A DNA stretch of 10,029 nt from DATEMK01 sp035275625 (GCA_035275625.1 DATEMK010000334.1:1-10029), one strand, 5' to 3'. Shown: positions 1-7,067, numbered from the stretch's first letter. A program made the numbers and translations. The notes: a model not told the origin generated them from the letters alone.

Positions 1-31
1 CGAGGCTGATTATATAGTTGATTTTATTCAT
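1..31 (-). CDS. Possible 5' end of a further gene, cut by the window edge
   Basis: On the minus strand an ATG at 31-29 opens a frame that runs without a stop to the left edge. It gives ten residues, MNKINYIISL, with an early lysine followed by hydrophobic residues, as in the start of a signal peptide. The ATG follows an A-rich stretch, like the other starts in this window. It lies 35 bases after the stop of the fiber-like gene, so it could be co-transcribed with it. Ten codons are too few to name a product, and the open frame could be chance. Confidence 0.3.
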   Translation of the reverse strand, partial: MNKINYIISL

Positions 32-49
32 ATTTTTTTTGCGTTTAAA

Positions 50-63
50 ACAGTTCAAACTGT
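50..63. repeat. 14-base palindrome between the fiber-like gene and the next start
   Basis: ACAGTT-CA-AACTGT has perfect 6-base arms around a 2-base centre. On the minus strand it begins 3 bases after the stop of the fiber-like gene and is followed directly by TTT, so it could be a weak hairpin terminator. It could equally be a protein-binding site in the leader of the possible gene at the left edge. It resembles the three regulatory boxes in size and layout but matches their core at only 8 of 14 positions and lacks their ATTG flank. Confidence 0.4.
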
Positions 64-66
64 AAT

Positions 67-1110
67 TTATTCCCTGGTGGACAATATTTCGAAAAGTTTT
101 GCATTATCTGATTTTAATTTTTTGATTTCTTCGTTCAGATAAATTATATGCAGCGATTGTTCTTCCACTTTCTCTAAAATCTTTGCCTGCATTTTTCCTA
201 ATTCAACTCCGCCCGCTTTTTGTATTTCGAATGAAGAAGGTATGCCGGGCAGGTGTCCGTTTTCATTGATGAATTTTTCAGTTTCATCAATAGATTTTAA
301 GTCATAATTTTTTGTAAAAACATAATCGGGCCAGTTGGCTTCCAACTGAACTTTTATTTCTTCACACATAATTTTTCCGAATACGGAAAGTTTATAACCT
401 GTTGCGGGAGTAGTGGTGCCGATGCAGACATCGCCCGATGGTTTAATAGTGAGTTTTGGAATCGCCTGTATGGTTAAATGTAAGCTGCCGGTAGAATTTC
501 CGGCTCCTGTACCGAAATCAACATCTTCAGCGATACCTGCATAAGAACCTAAATAACCCCGGTAAGAAGTTCCTTCGTTGAAAGAAATAAACATGCCTGA
601 GTTTCCGGCAAAACGCGCTGTGGCTCCGACAGTTGACCCGGAGTTTACATCCAGTTTTACTCCCGGTGTACCTGTTCCTATTCCGACATTCGTTCCGTTA
701 TCAAACACGGATCCGGTTACCAGTGCTGTTCCATTCCATCTCGGTAAAAAGTTGTTTGTTATTATTCCTACCTGCGGATCGGTTTCCGTGTAGGTAGTCA
801 GATAACCCGCTGCGGCATGGTTGCCCCAGCCGAATGCAGAATTCCAGTTATCAGAATTGCCTCCGGTTGCAGTAATGGTTCCTGCCACATCCAGTTTAGT
901 GGCGGCTGTACCGCTTCCTATTTTCACATTGCCGCTTCCTGTAATTTGAATTCTTATCTGGTTATTGGTTTTTATTTTAAAAACTTTATTATCGGTTGTT
1001 CCGATGAAATTAACAGCCGGATCAGTTCCTGTATTGCCGGTTAGTGACCAGTCCTGTGCATTGGCTTTTGTTAGTCCAAACAATGCGATGATGAATAGTA
1101 GCTTTTTCAT
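67..1110 (-). CDS. Exported fiber-like protein with C-terminal coiled coil
   Basis: This 347-residue protein starts with a clear signal peptide (MKKLLFIIALFGLTKANA, cut before Q19). The body is rich in Gly, Thr and Asn and carries three versions of a motif of the form NV.IG..T...KLDV (about residues 59-75, 141-155 and 228-245). It also has the 'WNSAFGWGNHAAAGYL' and 'ETDPQV' motifs seen in fiber-like proteins of Bacteroidota and their phages. The C-terminal part (about 255-347) contains WPDYVF (W260), HLPGIPS (H286) and then a heptad-like charged helix, probably a coiled coil that could trimerise the protein. This tail is a common ending of Bacteroidota surface proteins and differs from a T9SS sorting domain. 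No S74 autoprotease motif is seen. By inference it is a trimeric surface fiber or adhesin; partner and substrate are unknown. The ATG at 1110 is chosen because it begins the signal peptide and lies about 39 bases after a -7-like element. Its promoter carries the shared 20-base box. Confidence 0.85.
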   Translation of the reverse strand: MKKLLFIIALFGLTKANAQDWSLTGNTGTDPAVNFIGTTDNKVFKIKTNNQIRIQITGSGNVKIGSGTAATKLDVAGTITATGGNSDNWNSAFGWGNHAAAGYLTTYTETDPQVGIITNNFLPRWNGTALVTGSVFDNGTNVGIGTGTPGVKLDVNSGSTVGATARFAGNSGMFISFNEGTSYRGYLGSYAGIAEDVDFGTGAGNSTGSLHLTIQAIPKLTIKPSGDVCIGTTTPATGYKLSVFGKIMCEEIKVQLEANWPDYVFTKNYDLKSIDETEKFINENGHLPGIPSSFEIQKAGGVELGKMQAKILEKVEEQSLHIIYLNEEIKKLKSDNAKLFEILSTRE

Positions 1111-1148
1111 ATTTTAAGTTTTTATATTGATGATTTAATTTAACAGTG

Positions 1149-1180
1149 CAAAGATTATTTGAATTAGTTTTCCCGGCAAT
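1149..1180 (-). promoter_or_regulatory. Probable promoter of the fiber-like gene
   Basis: On the minus strand, TATTG (ending at 1177) stands at the -33 position. It is followed by 20 bases and then AATCTTTG (1156-1149), which fits the Bacteroidota -7 consensus TAnnTTTG except for its first base. The next two bases are CA, as in the two sister promoters. Transcription would begin about 30-35 bases before the ATG at 1110. The -33 element overlaps the shared regulatory box. Confidence 0.55.
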
Positions 1181-1196
1181 ACAACTTTAGTTGTAA
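1177..1196 (-). promoter_or_regulatory. Shared palindromic regulatory box, copy 1 (fiber-like gene)
   Basis: The minus strand reads TTACAACTAAAGTTGTATTG. It contains a perfect 16-base palindrome (TACAACT-AA-AGTTGTA, 1180-1195). It is identical over all 20 bases to the box before the response regulator gene and differs at two central bases from the box before the secreted propeller gene. Its centre lies 38.5 bases upstream of the last G of the -7-like element. By inference it is an operator for a dimeric regulator, most simply the LuxR-type regulator encoded at 3032-3691. Confidence 0.7.
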
Positions 1197-1219
1197 TTCC
1201 AATAAGGGGCTATCTGTAA

Positions 1220-2899
1220 TTATTGCTTTATAAATTTCACTGCCGTTTGCTTTTCTTTTGTTGCAACCAATAGCATATAAACACCAGGTTTTAAAAATGA
1301 AACATCCAAATCAGCTTCAAAAAACATTTCCTGATTATACTCTTTAACTACGCTTCCAGTCAAATCATAAATGCTGATTTTATTGATTTCGCTTTCTACA
1401 GCAATATGCAGAGTATTACCAGTTGGATTGGGATTAAGATTTATTGAGAGAGGATCGGATAAATCTGATGTCCCGTCAATATTATTGTCAAGACGTGGTG
1501 TTACGGTGGTATAACGTCTTACAAAACCATATTTATACCACGTACCAAGACCCTGCACACAATTGCCAATAATTATGCAATCTGAAGTGCTGATTCCAAA
1601 TATATATTTGGCTCCCGGGTTTAAATATACGGGATTTAAAGAGGTAAAATCAGACCATACAATATTTCCGGTGTTTGTTGCCAGGTTAACTGTCCATGGA
1701 ATATTTTTAGGAAATCCGCTGCTGCATTCATTTACCGTACCCGCAGCAAAAATATTTAGTCCATTCGGACTTAAAGCAATATCTTCATTATAGAATAGAC
1801 TGCTAGGATTGCAAAATTGGATGGGAGCAGAAGGCAAAATTTTCACATCCCACAACGGATTAGTGCCGGGAAGAGCGGAATATTTTACAACATGTGAAAA
1901 TTCCGCATCATTTAATCCAAGGTATATATTCATGGAAAAATCTACTTTCACTTTTTTTGCCGTGCCATTCGTGGGAGTTGCCGGAAATGGATCATATAGA
2001 ATTTGATTTGTTACAACACCGTCCGGGGTGTAAACCCTGCAAACCGGTTTAAATATAGTTGTGGTTATTGATCCCATTCCTGCCAGGTAAATTCTATTAT
2101 TAAAGATTTCCATATCATACCATTCGTCAACGGCATTGATGAATGCCTGGTTCAGGCTTCGCGACCAAATTATATCGAGGCTTGTAGAAAATTTCATTAA
2201 CATACCGGCTCGCCCGTAAATCCCGGAAGTTTGCTCCATAAGCCCGCAAACATAAAACGCGGAAGCTCCTGAATTATCTGTCAGGAATCCACAGTCAGTT
2301 GGAAAGTCATGACCCGCCATGGCAATTTTCTTAAAGTCAGTAAAACCAATTACCCCGGTTTCACTCACTTTAGTCACTGTCCAATCTTCGTCATAAATTG
2401 TGTCCGATGGATAAACAAATCCGGATACATATAAATATCCATTTGCGTATGCACCTTTTTCTCCCGCATTATGTACATTGGCCGGGGAACCGTAAGAAAA
2501 ATCAACCGTTCTTCGCCATTGTAAAATACAATTTGAATTATATTTTTCAATACAGGTTATGAATTTGCCAATAGTATTTTTAACTCCCCCAATGGCGTAA
2601 ATACTATTTGTACTGTAATCAATTGCCAGCGAATTAATTTTCATGGTTGTCGTAACAGACGTCATCGTAGTTCCGTCAATATAAATTTTTTCAATTACGC
2701 TTGAGGTAAAAGTGGAATACCAGGGATCAGAGTAGGCAACATAAGTAATATTAGCGCTTGTTTTCACAGCTCCCGATGCTGTAAATACCGGTCCTCCGGG
2801 ATTTGAGTGTACATTAGTCCAGGCAACAGATGCTGAACCCAATAACTGCTTTGATACAAAAGCAAAAATAACGGGTAAAATAAATTTTAAGTTTTTCAT
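1220..2899 (-). CDS. T9SS-secreted protein with propeller-like repeats
   Basis: This 559-residue protein has a signal peptide (MKNLKFILPVIFAF..., to about residue 22) and a C-terminal T9SS type A sorting domain (about 485-559, with L488, PNP at 490-492, 'KISIYDLTG' and the late 'LKPGVYMLLV'). Such domains send proteins across the outer membrane for release or surface attachment. Between them a short beta-strand motif recurs at even steps: ITYVAY (51), IYAIGG (100), LYVSGF (156), FYVCGL (215), IYLAGM (270), IYLGLN (325), IFAAGT (383) and CIIIGN (441). The spacing of 49-59 residues suggests a seven- or eight-bladed beta-propeller of the SBBP or WD40-like kind. No catalytic motif is seen, so its ligand is unknown. 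An in-frame ATG at 2953 would add 18 residues but lies upstream of the -7-like element and masks the signal peptide, so the ATG at 2899 is preferred. The gene has its own promoter with the shared box. Confidence 0.85.
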   Translation of the reverse strand: MKNLKFILPVIFAFVSKQLLGSASVAWTNVHSNPGGPVFTASGAVKTSANITYVAYSDPWYSTFTSSVIEKIYIDGTTMTSVTTTMKINSLAIDYSTNSIYAIGGVKNTIGKFITCIEKYNSNCILQWRRTVDFSYGSPANVHNAGEKGAYANGYLYVSGFVYPSDTIYDEDWTVTKVSETGVIGFTDFKKIAMAGHDFPTDCGFLTDNSGASAFYVCGLMEQTSGIYGRAGMLMKFSTSLDIIWSRSLNQAFINAVDEWYDMEIFNNRIYLAGMGSITTTIFKPVCRVYTPDGVVTNQILYDPFPATPTNGTAKKVKVDFSMNIYLGLNDAEFSHVVKYSALPGTNPLWDVKILPSAPIQFCNPSSLFYNEDIALSPNGLNIFAAGTVNECSSGFPKNIPWTVNLATNTGNIVWSDFTSLNPVYLNPGAKYIFGISTSDCIIIGNCVQGLGTWYKYGFVRRYTTVTPRLDNNIDGTSDLSDPLSINLNPNPTGNTLHIAVESEINKISIYDLTGSVVKEYNQEMFFEADLDVSFLKPGVYMLLVATKEKQTAVKFIKQ

Positions 2900-2935
2900 T
2901 TTGTTTATGTTTTTAGTTAGACTGATTTGATGATG

Positions 2936-2967
2936 CAAAATTGTATCACACAAAAGCCCTTGTCAAT
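2936..2967 (-). promoter_or_regulatory. Probable promoter of the secreted propeller gene
   Basis: The minus strand has TATTG (ending at 2964), 20 bases, then CAATTTTG (2943-2936) followed by CA. The TTTG half of the -7 element is kept but its TA is replaced by CA, so as a promoter it is weaker than that of the response regulator. Such a weak site would fit dependence on an activator bound at the adjoining box. The start codon at 2899 is 36 bases beyond the element. Confidence 0.5.
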
Positions 2968-2983
2968 ACAACAATAGTTGTAA
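2964..2983 (-). promoter_or_regulatory. Shared palindromic regulatory box, copy 2 (secreted propeller gene)
   Basis: The minus strand reads TTACAACTATTGTTGTATTG. It matches the other two copies at 18 of 20 positions; the two differences (TT for AA) are at the centre of the palindrome. The arms TACAAC and GTTGTA stay perfectly complementary, with a 4-base centre. The spacing to the -7-like element is the same as in copy 1. Confidence 0.68.
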
Positions 2984-3031
2984 AATAAAAAAGTACTGAC
3001 CAGAATAGTTATTATCAGGCAATGAAAAAAA

Positions 3032-3691
3032 TCAGAACGTGAAGAAAAAACTCAGCAAAGTGTTTTTGTAAACTTTATTGATTGCATCAGTACGGCTGCT
3101 TACATGAAGCTTTTCGTAAATGTTATGCACATGCCTGCGCACAGTTTCAGTAGAAATAAAAAGCTTATCGCCAATTTCTTTATAGCGGAATCCTTTGGAA
3201 AGCAAATCAAGAATTTCGTTTTCCCGCACTGATAAAGATTCAACTTCTTTTGATTTCGTTTTCTTAGTGTTGAATGATGCAACCACTTTGCGCGCAATCT
3301 GGCTGCTCATGGGAGAGCCTCCGTTTTTTAAATCCGTTATAGCTTCAAGTAACAGCGCGGGACGAGTTTTTTTAATAATGTACCCCATCGCACCGGCTTT
3401 CAATGCTTCAAAAACCTTTTCATCTTCTTCATAAACAGTACACATTAAAAATTGTGCAGTCACATTTTTTGCTTTCAGCAACTTCACACATTCAATACCA
3501 TTAATTCCCGGAAGGTTAATATCCATGAGCACCACATCCGGATTTTTATTTGGAATATCTTCCAGGGCATCTTCAGCACTTTCATATACACCTGCATTTT
3601 CATATCCGGGCGTACCTTCAATAATTGCCTGCAGTGAGTGGCGTATGGCTTCTGTATCTTCTACGATGGAAACTTTAATATTTTCTGACAT
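3032..3691 (-). CDS. LuxR/NarL-family response regulator
   Basis: This 219-residue cytoplasmic regulator has a receiver domain (about 5-125) and a LuxR-type helix-turn-helix (about 150-210). In the receiver the acidic pair is E11-D12, the phosphate-accepting aspartate is D57 (in 'VVLMDINLPG'), and T85 and K107 are the conserved switch residues, so it should be phosphorylatable. The DNA-binding part shows 'LSVRENEILDLLSKG', 'YKEIGDKL' and 'ISTETVRRHVHNIYEKL', all typical of the family. The kinase gene lies directly upstream with a 102-base gap, so the two very likely form a cognate pair. Its own promoter carries the shared box, which suggests self-control, and the same box precedes the next two genes. 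The C-terminus ends in an unusual hydrophobic tail (LLSFFFTF). The pairing and targets are inferred; family and active residues are seen directly. Confidence 0.95.
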   Translation of the reverse strand: MSENIKVSIVEDTEAIRHSLQAIIEGTPGYENAGVYESAEDALEDIPNKNPDVVLMDINLPGINGIECVKLLKAKNVTAQFLMCTVYEEDEKVFEALKAGAMGYIIKKTRPALLLEAITDLKNGGSPMSSQIARKVVASFNTKKTKSKEVESLSVRENEILDLLSKGFRYKEIGDKLFISTETVRRHVHNIYEKLHVSSRTDAINKVYKNTLLSFFFTF

Positions 3692-3716
3692 AAATTATTT
3701 TCTGAATTTAATTCTG

Positions 3717-3747
3717 CAAAGGTAGAACCTCATTGTCTGCATTCAAT
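3717..3747 (-). promoter_or_regulatory. Probable promoter of the response regulator gene
   Basis: The minus strand has TATTG (ending at 3744), 19 bases, then TACCTTTG (3724-3717), a perfect match to the Bacteroidota -7 consensus TAnnTTTG, followed by CA. The ATG at 3691 lies 25 bases beyond it. Of the three related promoters this has the best -7 element, which would fit some basal expression of the regulator. It shows that the regulator can be transcribed separately from the kinase. Confidence 0.65.
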
Positions 3748-3763
3748 ACAACTTTAGTTGTAA
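3744..3763 (-). promoter_or_regulatory. Shared palindromic regulatory box, copy 3 (response regulator gene)
   Basis: The minus strand reads TTACAACTAAAGTTGTATTG, identical over 20 bases to copy 1, with the same perfect 16-base palindrome (3747-3762). The centre is 37.5 bases upstream of the last G of the -7 element, one base closer than in the other copies. Its place before the regulator gene suggests autoregulation. Confidence 0.7.
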
Positions 3764-3793
3764 AACAAATATTCATCCAGAACAGGTAATAAA

Positions 3794-6700
3794 TCATAAA
3801 ATGAAATAAATTTCTGTAACAGTGCCTTTTTCCGGAATAGAATGTACGGAATATCTACCTCCAATTATTTCCATTCTTTTTTTCATATTCTTAATACCGT
3901 TAGCATTTTTACGGATATTGTCAATGCTGAATCCTTTTCCATCATCAGCAATTTCAATTTTTAACGCTTCTTTGTCTGTATAAAATTTCAAAAAAACATT
4001 TTTTGCTTCAGAATAACGGATTGAATTAGTAAGTGTTTCTTTCACGGTAAGAAAAATATTCCTTCTTGGTTCAGCGGCCAGTTGCGATTCGGCAATTTGT
4101 TCAGGAATGTTAACTTTCAGTTTTATAGAGGAAAACTCAAATGCTTTTTGTGCATGTTCATGAATGTAACCAACAAGATTCTCCAACGAATCATTTTTTG
4201 TATTGAGCGCCCAGACAATTTCGCGCATATTATCAACCAGTTCATTTGCAGTTCCTGAAATTTTTTGCATTTCGGTATTCTGTTTACCTTCAGCCGTTTT
4301 ATTATTTATCATTTCACTTATCAATGCAATGGAAGTTAATCCTGAACCCAGGTCATCGTGCAGGTCGGATGAAATGCGTTCGCGTTCTTTTTGTAATGCC
4401 AGTTGCTGTTCCAGTTTTTTTCTGAACCGGTAACGGAAAAATATATAAACTAACAGAACAAAAATCAGTACTATTAAAATCTTAAACCAAAAAGTCTGGT
4501 AAAAAAATGGTTTTACCTTGACAGGAATATTAAATTCTTCACCTGAATTTCCAAAACGGTCAACCACTTTTAATTTAAAAAGATAATTTCCAGGTTCAAG
4601 ATTATTATAACTGGTGTGGTTGGAATAATTTGGCAACGACCACGTATTTTCAAAACCATCGAGTTTCCATGTAAAAAGACGGTTGATGCCGTCAGAAAAA
4701 TCGTTGGCGGTAAATTTAAAAATTATATCCCGAATCCCGGGCTGCAAAATTATCTCATCAATGTAAGGAGCAAAGCCCGCTTTGTTTTTATATTCAACAA
4801 AATCATTTTCTTTAATTTTTACGCTTACCAAAATAGGTTTTGATATTGCCGATGAAGACTCATGTACGCTTAAGTCAATTACCTGGAAATTTTTTCCATA
4901 GTTCAGCATCAGCCTTGAACCTGCTAATTTATTTACTGAAGATAATTCGTTTAACGAAAACACTCCATCCCGTTCGTCATACTTCCGCATTACTTTTCCA
5001 TTTGCAGTGTTCAATAAATAAATGCCGTTGTTAGAATAAATAACAAGTGTATCATTCATAAAAATAAGCTTGAGCACCATTCCATAATTGTAGGGCGTTT
5101 CCTGCGGAACAGGCGTGAATACACGTTTTTTATCTGAAGCATTAAATGTTATCAATCCATTTACGTTTGCAATCCATATTTTATTTTTATTGTCAACAGC
5201 AATATCAAAAAAATCATTGTCAGTAGAAATGCTGCCGGGTTTGTTGTCTTTAAAAAATGTTTCATAGGTATTATCACTTGTATTAATTTTCGTAATAGCT
5301 GCTTTTTTTCCTTCCCAGCTAAAGTTACGCGTTATCCATAGATTTCCATTTTCATCTTCTTTTATTCTTTTTATTGTTTGCGAAAATTGTTGCCCGTATT
5401 TTTTTTTCTCATCGGAAAAATCAAATTTTTTTATAGTTCCCTCCTCAAAATAAAATAATCCTCCCAATGCTGTGAGCCAGATTTTGCCTTTACGATCCGT
5501 ATATGCAGATGTAAAATAATAAGTGTATCCGTTTAAATCCTTACCCAAATCGTAATGTGCTGTAAAAAGGGTATCAGCATTTTTATCCCAGCAGATAATA
5601 TCGTTGTCTGTTGTGAAAATCCAGGCACGATTAAGCCGGTCAACTGAATACAGGTAAACAAGCTTTAGTTTTATTGTTTTATTACTGCATTTTATTTCGT
5701 TAAGCAGCTCTGCTTCATTGTTGCCAGGATTATACAGGTATAATTTTTGTTTTTCATCACGTATTAATAAATCGTCCGTCTGTTCGTTATTAAACCGTTG
5801 TATTATTTGTGCTTCATGATTTTGCTCTTTCAAAAAACTAAAATCATAATTTAAAATATCTGCCTGGCGGTTAATGATTTTATATAAACCATTATCTGAA
5901 GCACACCAGACATTTTTTTGTTTGTCGGAAAACACATTTGTAATAATAGCCCGGTTGTTATTAAAGACCGGCAGCTTATCAAAAAAAATTTTCTCAAACG
6001 TGTTTTCTCTGAAGTTATACTTGCCTATTGCAAAATCGTTTATGGAAAAAAAGAGAGAGTGATCAGCAGCACTTGATTTTACCAGGCTCAATGATTGCAT
6101 AATAATATTGCTTTTCCAGGCTGTATCATTGGCAAGCAAGTTTTGTTTTTGAAATGTTTGAGGATCAAAACTTAAAAGTTGATGACCCCAGGTGGCAAGA
6201 AAAAAATTTCCGCCAGGTTCTTCCGCCATATCCTGAATATTGATTCTCTCCTTTGGATCTATTGCATTAATTAATTTCCTGTTATTCACATCAAGCAATC
6301 GCAAACCCAATCGGTAATAAATCCAATAGCGTTCTTTTGTATCGAGAAATATTCCGAAAATATCACCCGTGCTGTCGCGGTAAGCATTAAAAATATCAGG
6401 ATAAAAAGGTTCAAATAATTGTTGTGTGTAATTCCATTTCATAATATCGTGCTGACCGCGATAAAAAATATTTCCCTTTCTGTCCTTTTCAATATAACCT
6501 TCTGTTGAGCCTTTGCCGGTGTTTGAAGGAATAATATTGTAAAATCTTTCTACGGATAATGTGCGTGGATCAATACGGTTTAATCCATGCAGGGTAGAAA
6601 CCCAAATGTAACCTGAAGTATCTTCCGCCAATACGTTGCAATGGTTATTGGAAAGAGTGGCAGAATCGGGCTGATTACTGAAAAAATTCAGGAACTCATA

Positions 6701-6898
6701 CCCGTCAAAGCGGCTTAAGCCATTTTCTGTTCCAATCCATATAAAGCCATTTTTATCCTGCAAGACGTTCAGTACAGAGTTATTTGCCAGTCCTTCTTTA
6801 GTCGTATAGTGAACCACAGAAAAATTTTGAGTTTGTGCAATTGCATAAACTGAGATAAAAAGTAAAAAGCAAAAAATACAAAGGTGTTTTGAAACCAT
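3794..6898 (-). CDS. Membrane sensor histidine kinase with periplasmic propeller and Y_Y_Y domain
   Basis: This 1034-residue sensor has a signal peptide (1-21, ending before Q22). A long periplasmic part with two-component-regulator propeller motifs follows, for example 'DKNGFIWIGTENGL' (about 48-65), 'GYIWVSTLHGL' (92-110), and others near 321-345, 462-483, 512-525 and 565-583. A Y_Y_Y domain (about 738-785, 'FTWKLDGFENTW', 'LEPGNYLFKLKVVD') and one membrane helix (about 801-823) come next. The cytoplasmic kinase is of the HisKA_3 type: 'SSDLHDDLGSGL' with phospho-acceptor H847, N-box N958 and the ATP-binding 'DDGKGF' (D985-G989). All key residues are present, so it should be active. Unlike the hybrid sensors of glycan-use loci it has no receiver or AraC domain; it would pass phosphate to the LuxR-type regulator just downstream. 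No SusC/SusD genes are in view, so its ligand is unknown. The ATG at 6898 begins the signal peptide. Its upstream region lacks the shared box. Confidence 0.95.
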   Translation of the reverse strand: MVSKHLCIFCFLLFISVYAIAQTQNFSVVHYTTKEGLANNSVLNVLQDKNGFIWIGTENGLSRFDGYEFLNFFSNQPDSATLSNNHCNVLAEDTSGYIWVSTLHGLNRIDPRTLSVERFYNIIPSNTGKGSTEGYIEKDRKGNIFYRGQHDIMKWNYTQQLFEPFYPDIFNAYRDSTGDIFGIFLDTKERYWIYYRLGLRLLDVNNRKLINAIDPKERINIQDMAEEPGGNFFLATWGHQLLSFDPQTFQKQNLLANDTAWKSNIIMQSLSLVKSSAADHSLFFSINDFAIGKYNFRENTFEKIFFDKLPVFNNNRAIITNVFSDKQKNVWCASDNGLYKIINRQADILNYDFSFLKEQNHEAQIIQRFNNEQTDDLLIRDEKQKLYLYNPGNNEAELLNEIKCSNKTIKLKLVYLYSVDRLNRAWIFTTDNDIICWDKNADTLFTAHYDLGKDLNGYTYYFTSAYTDRKGKIWLTALGGLFYFEEGTIKKFDFSDEKKKYGQQFSQTIKRIKEDENGNLWITRNFSWEGKKAAITKINTSDNTYETFFKDNKPGSISTDNDFFDIAVDNKNKIWIANVNGLITFNASDKKRVFTPVPQETPYNYGMVLKLIFMNDTLVIYSNNGIYLLNTANGKVMRKYDERDGVFSLNELSSVNKLAGSRLMLNYGKNFQVIDLSVHESSSAISKPILVSVKIKENDFVEYKNKAGFAPYIDEIILQPGIRDIIFKFTANDFSDGINRLFTWKLDGFENTWSLPNYSNHTSYNNLEPGNYLFKLKVVDRFGNSGEEFNIPVKVKPFFYQTFWFKILIVLIFVLLVYIFFRYRFRKKLEQQLALQKERERISSDLHDDLGSGLTSIALISEMINNKTAEGKQNTEMQKISGTANELVDNMREIVWALNTKNDSLENLVGYIHEHAQKAFEFSSIKLKVNIPEQIAESQLAAEPRRNIFLTVKETLTNSIRYSEAKNVFLKFYTDKEALKIEIADDGKGFSIDNIRKNANGIKNMKKRMEIIGGRYSVHSIPEKGTVTEIYFIL

Positions 6899-7042
6899 GG
6901 GTTGTAAAAGTAAAAGTTTGCGTTAATATTGTGAGCAGCTTTTTTTCAGTTGTGCTTTTTATGCATACATAAAGACTTATCAGAAGAATTGAAAGCCGTC
7001 AGAAACTTCTCAGGCTAAATCCTGGTCTAAAGAGATTATATC

Positions 7043-7050
7043 TAATTTCG
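7043..7050 (+). promoter_or_regulatory. Possible -7 element of the divergent plus-strand unit
   Basis: TAATTTCG differs from the Bacteroidota -7 consensus TAnnTTTG at one position and is followed by CA and then an A/T-rich leader to the ATG at 7068. No good -33 TTTG is seen at the right distance. The 169-base divergent region (6899-7067) holds neither a copy of the shared palindrome nor any convincing promoter for the kinase gene. Confidence 0.3.
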
Positions 7051-7067
7051 CATTAAAATAATTAAAC

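Noticed and set aside
50..63. The palindrome after the fiber-like gene as a further copy of the shared box
   Set aside because: It matches the 14-base core at only 8 positions, lacks the flanking bases conserved in all three copies, and lies only about 20 bases from the next possible start codon.
1177..1196. The shared boxes as intrinsic terminators of the preceding genes
   Set aside because: The A/T-rich 7-base arms with a 2-base centre would make a very weak hairpin, and the sites are placed at a fixed distance from promoter elements instead of from stop codons.
2900..2953. Upstream in-frame ATG that would lengthen the secreted propeller protein by 18 residues
   Set aside because: It lies upstream of the -7-like element (2936-2943), would put charged residues before a good signal peptide, and the ATG at 2899 has the A-rich leader seen for the other genes.
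2985..3025. Possible terminator after the response regulator gene
   Set aside because: The minus strand has a T-rich stretch, but the potential stem before it has several mismatches and no workable loop.
3032..3055. Hydrophobic tail of the response regulator as a membrane anchor
   Set aside because: About eight residues are too short for a membrane segment; it is noted only as an odd ending.
6901..6954. Half-sites GTTGTA and AGTTGT before the kinase gene as a fourth regulatory box
   Set aside because: Neither has a partner arm at the right distance, the ATTG flank is missing and no TTTG element sits about 38 bases downstream.
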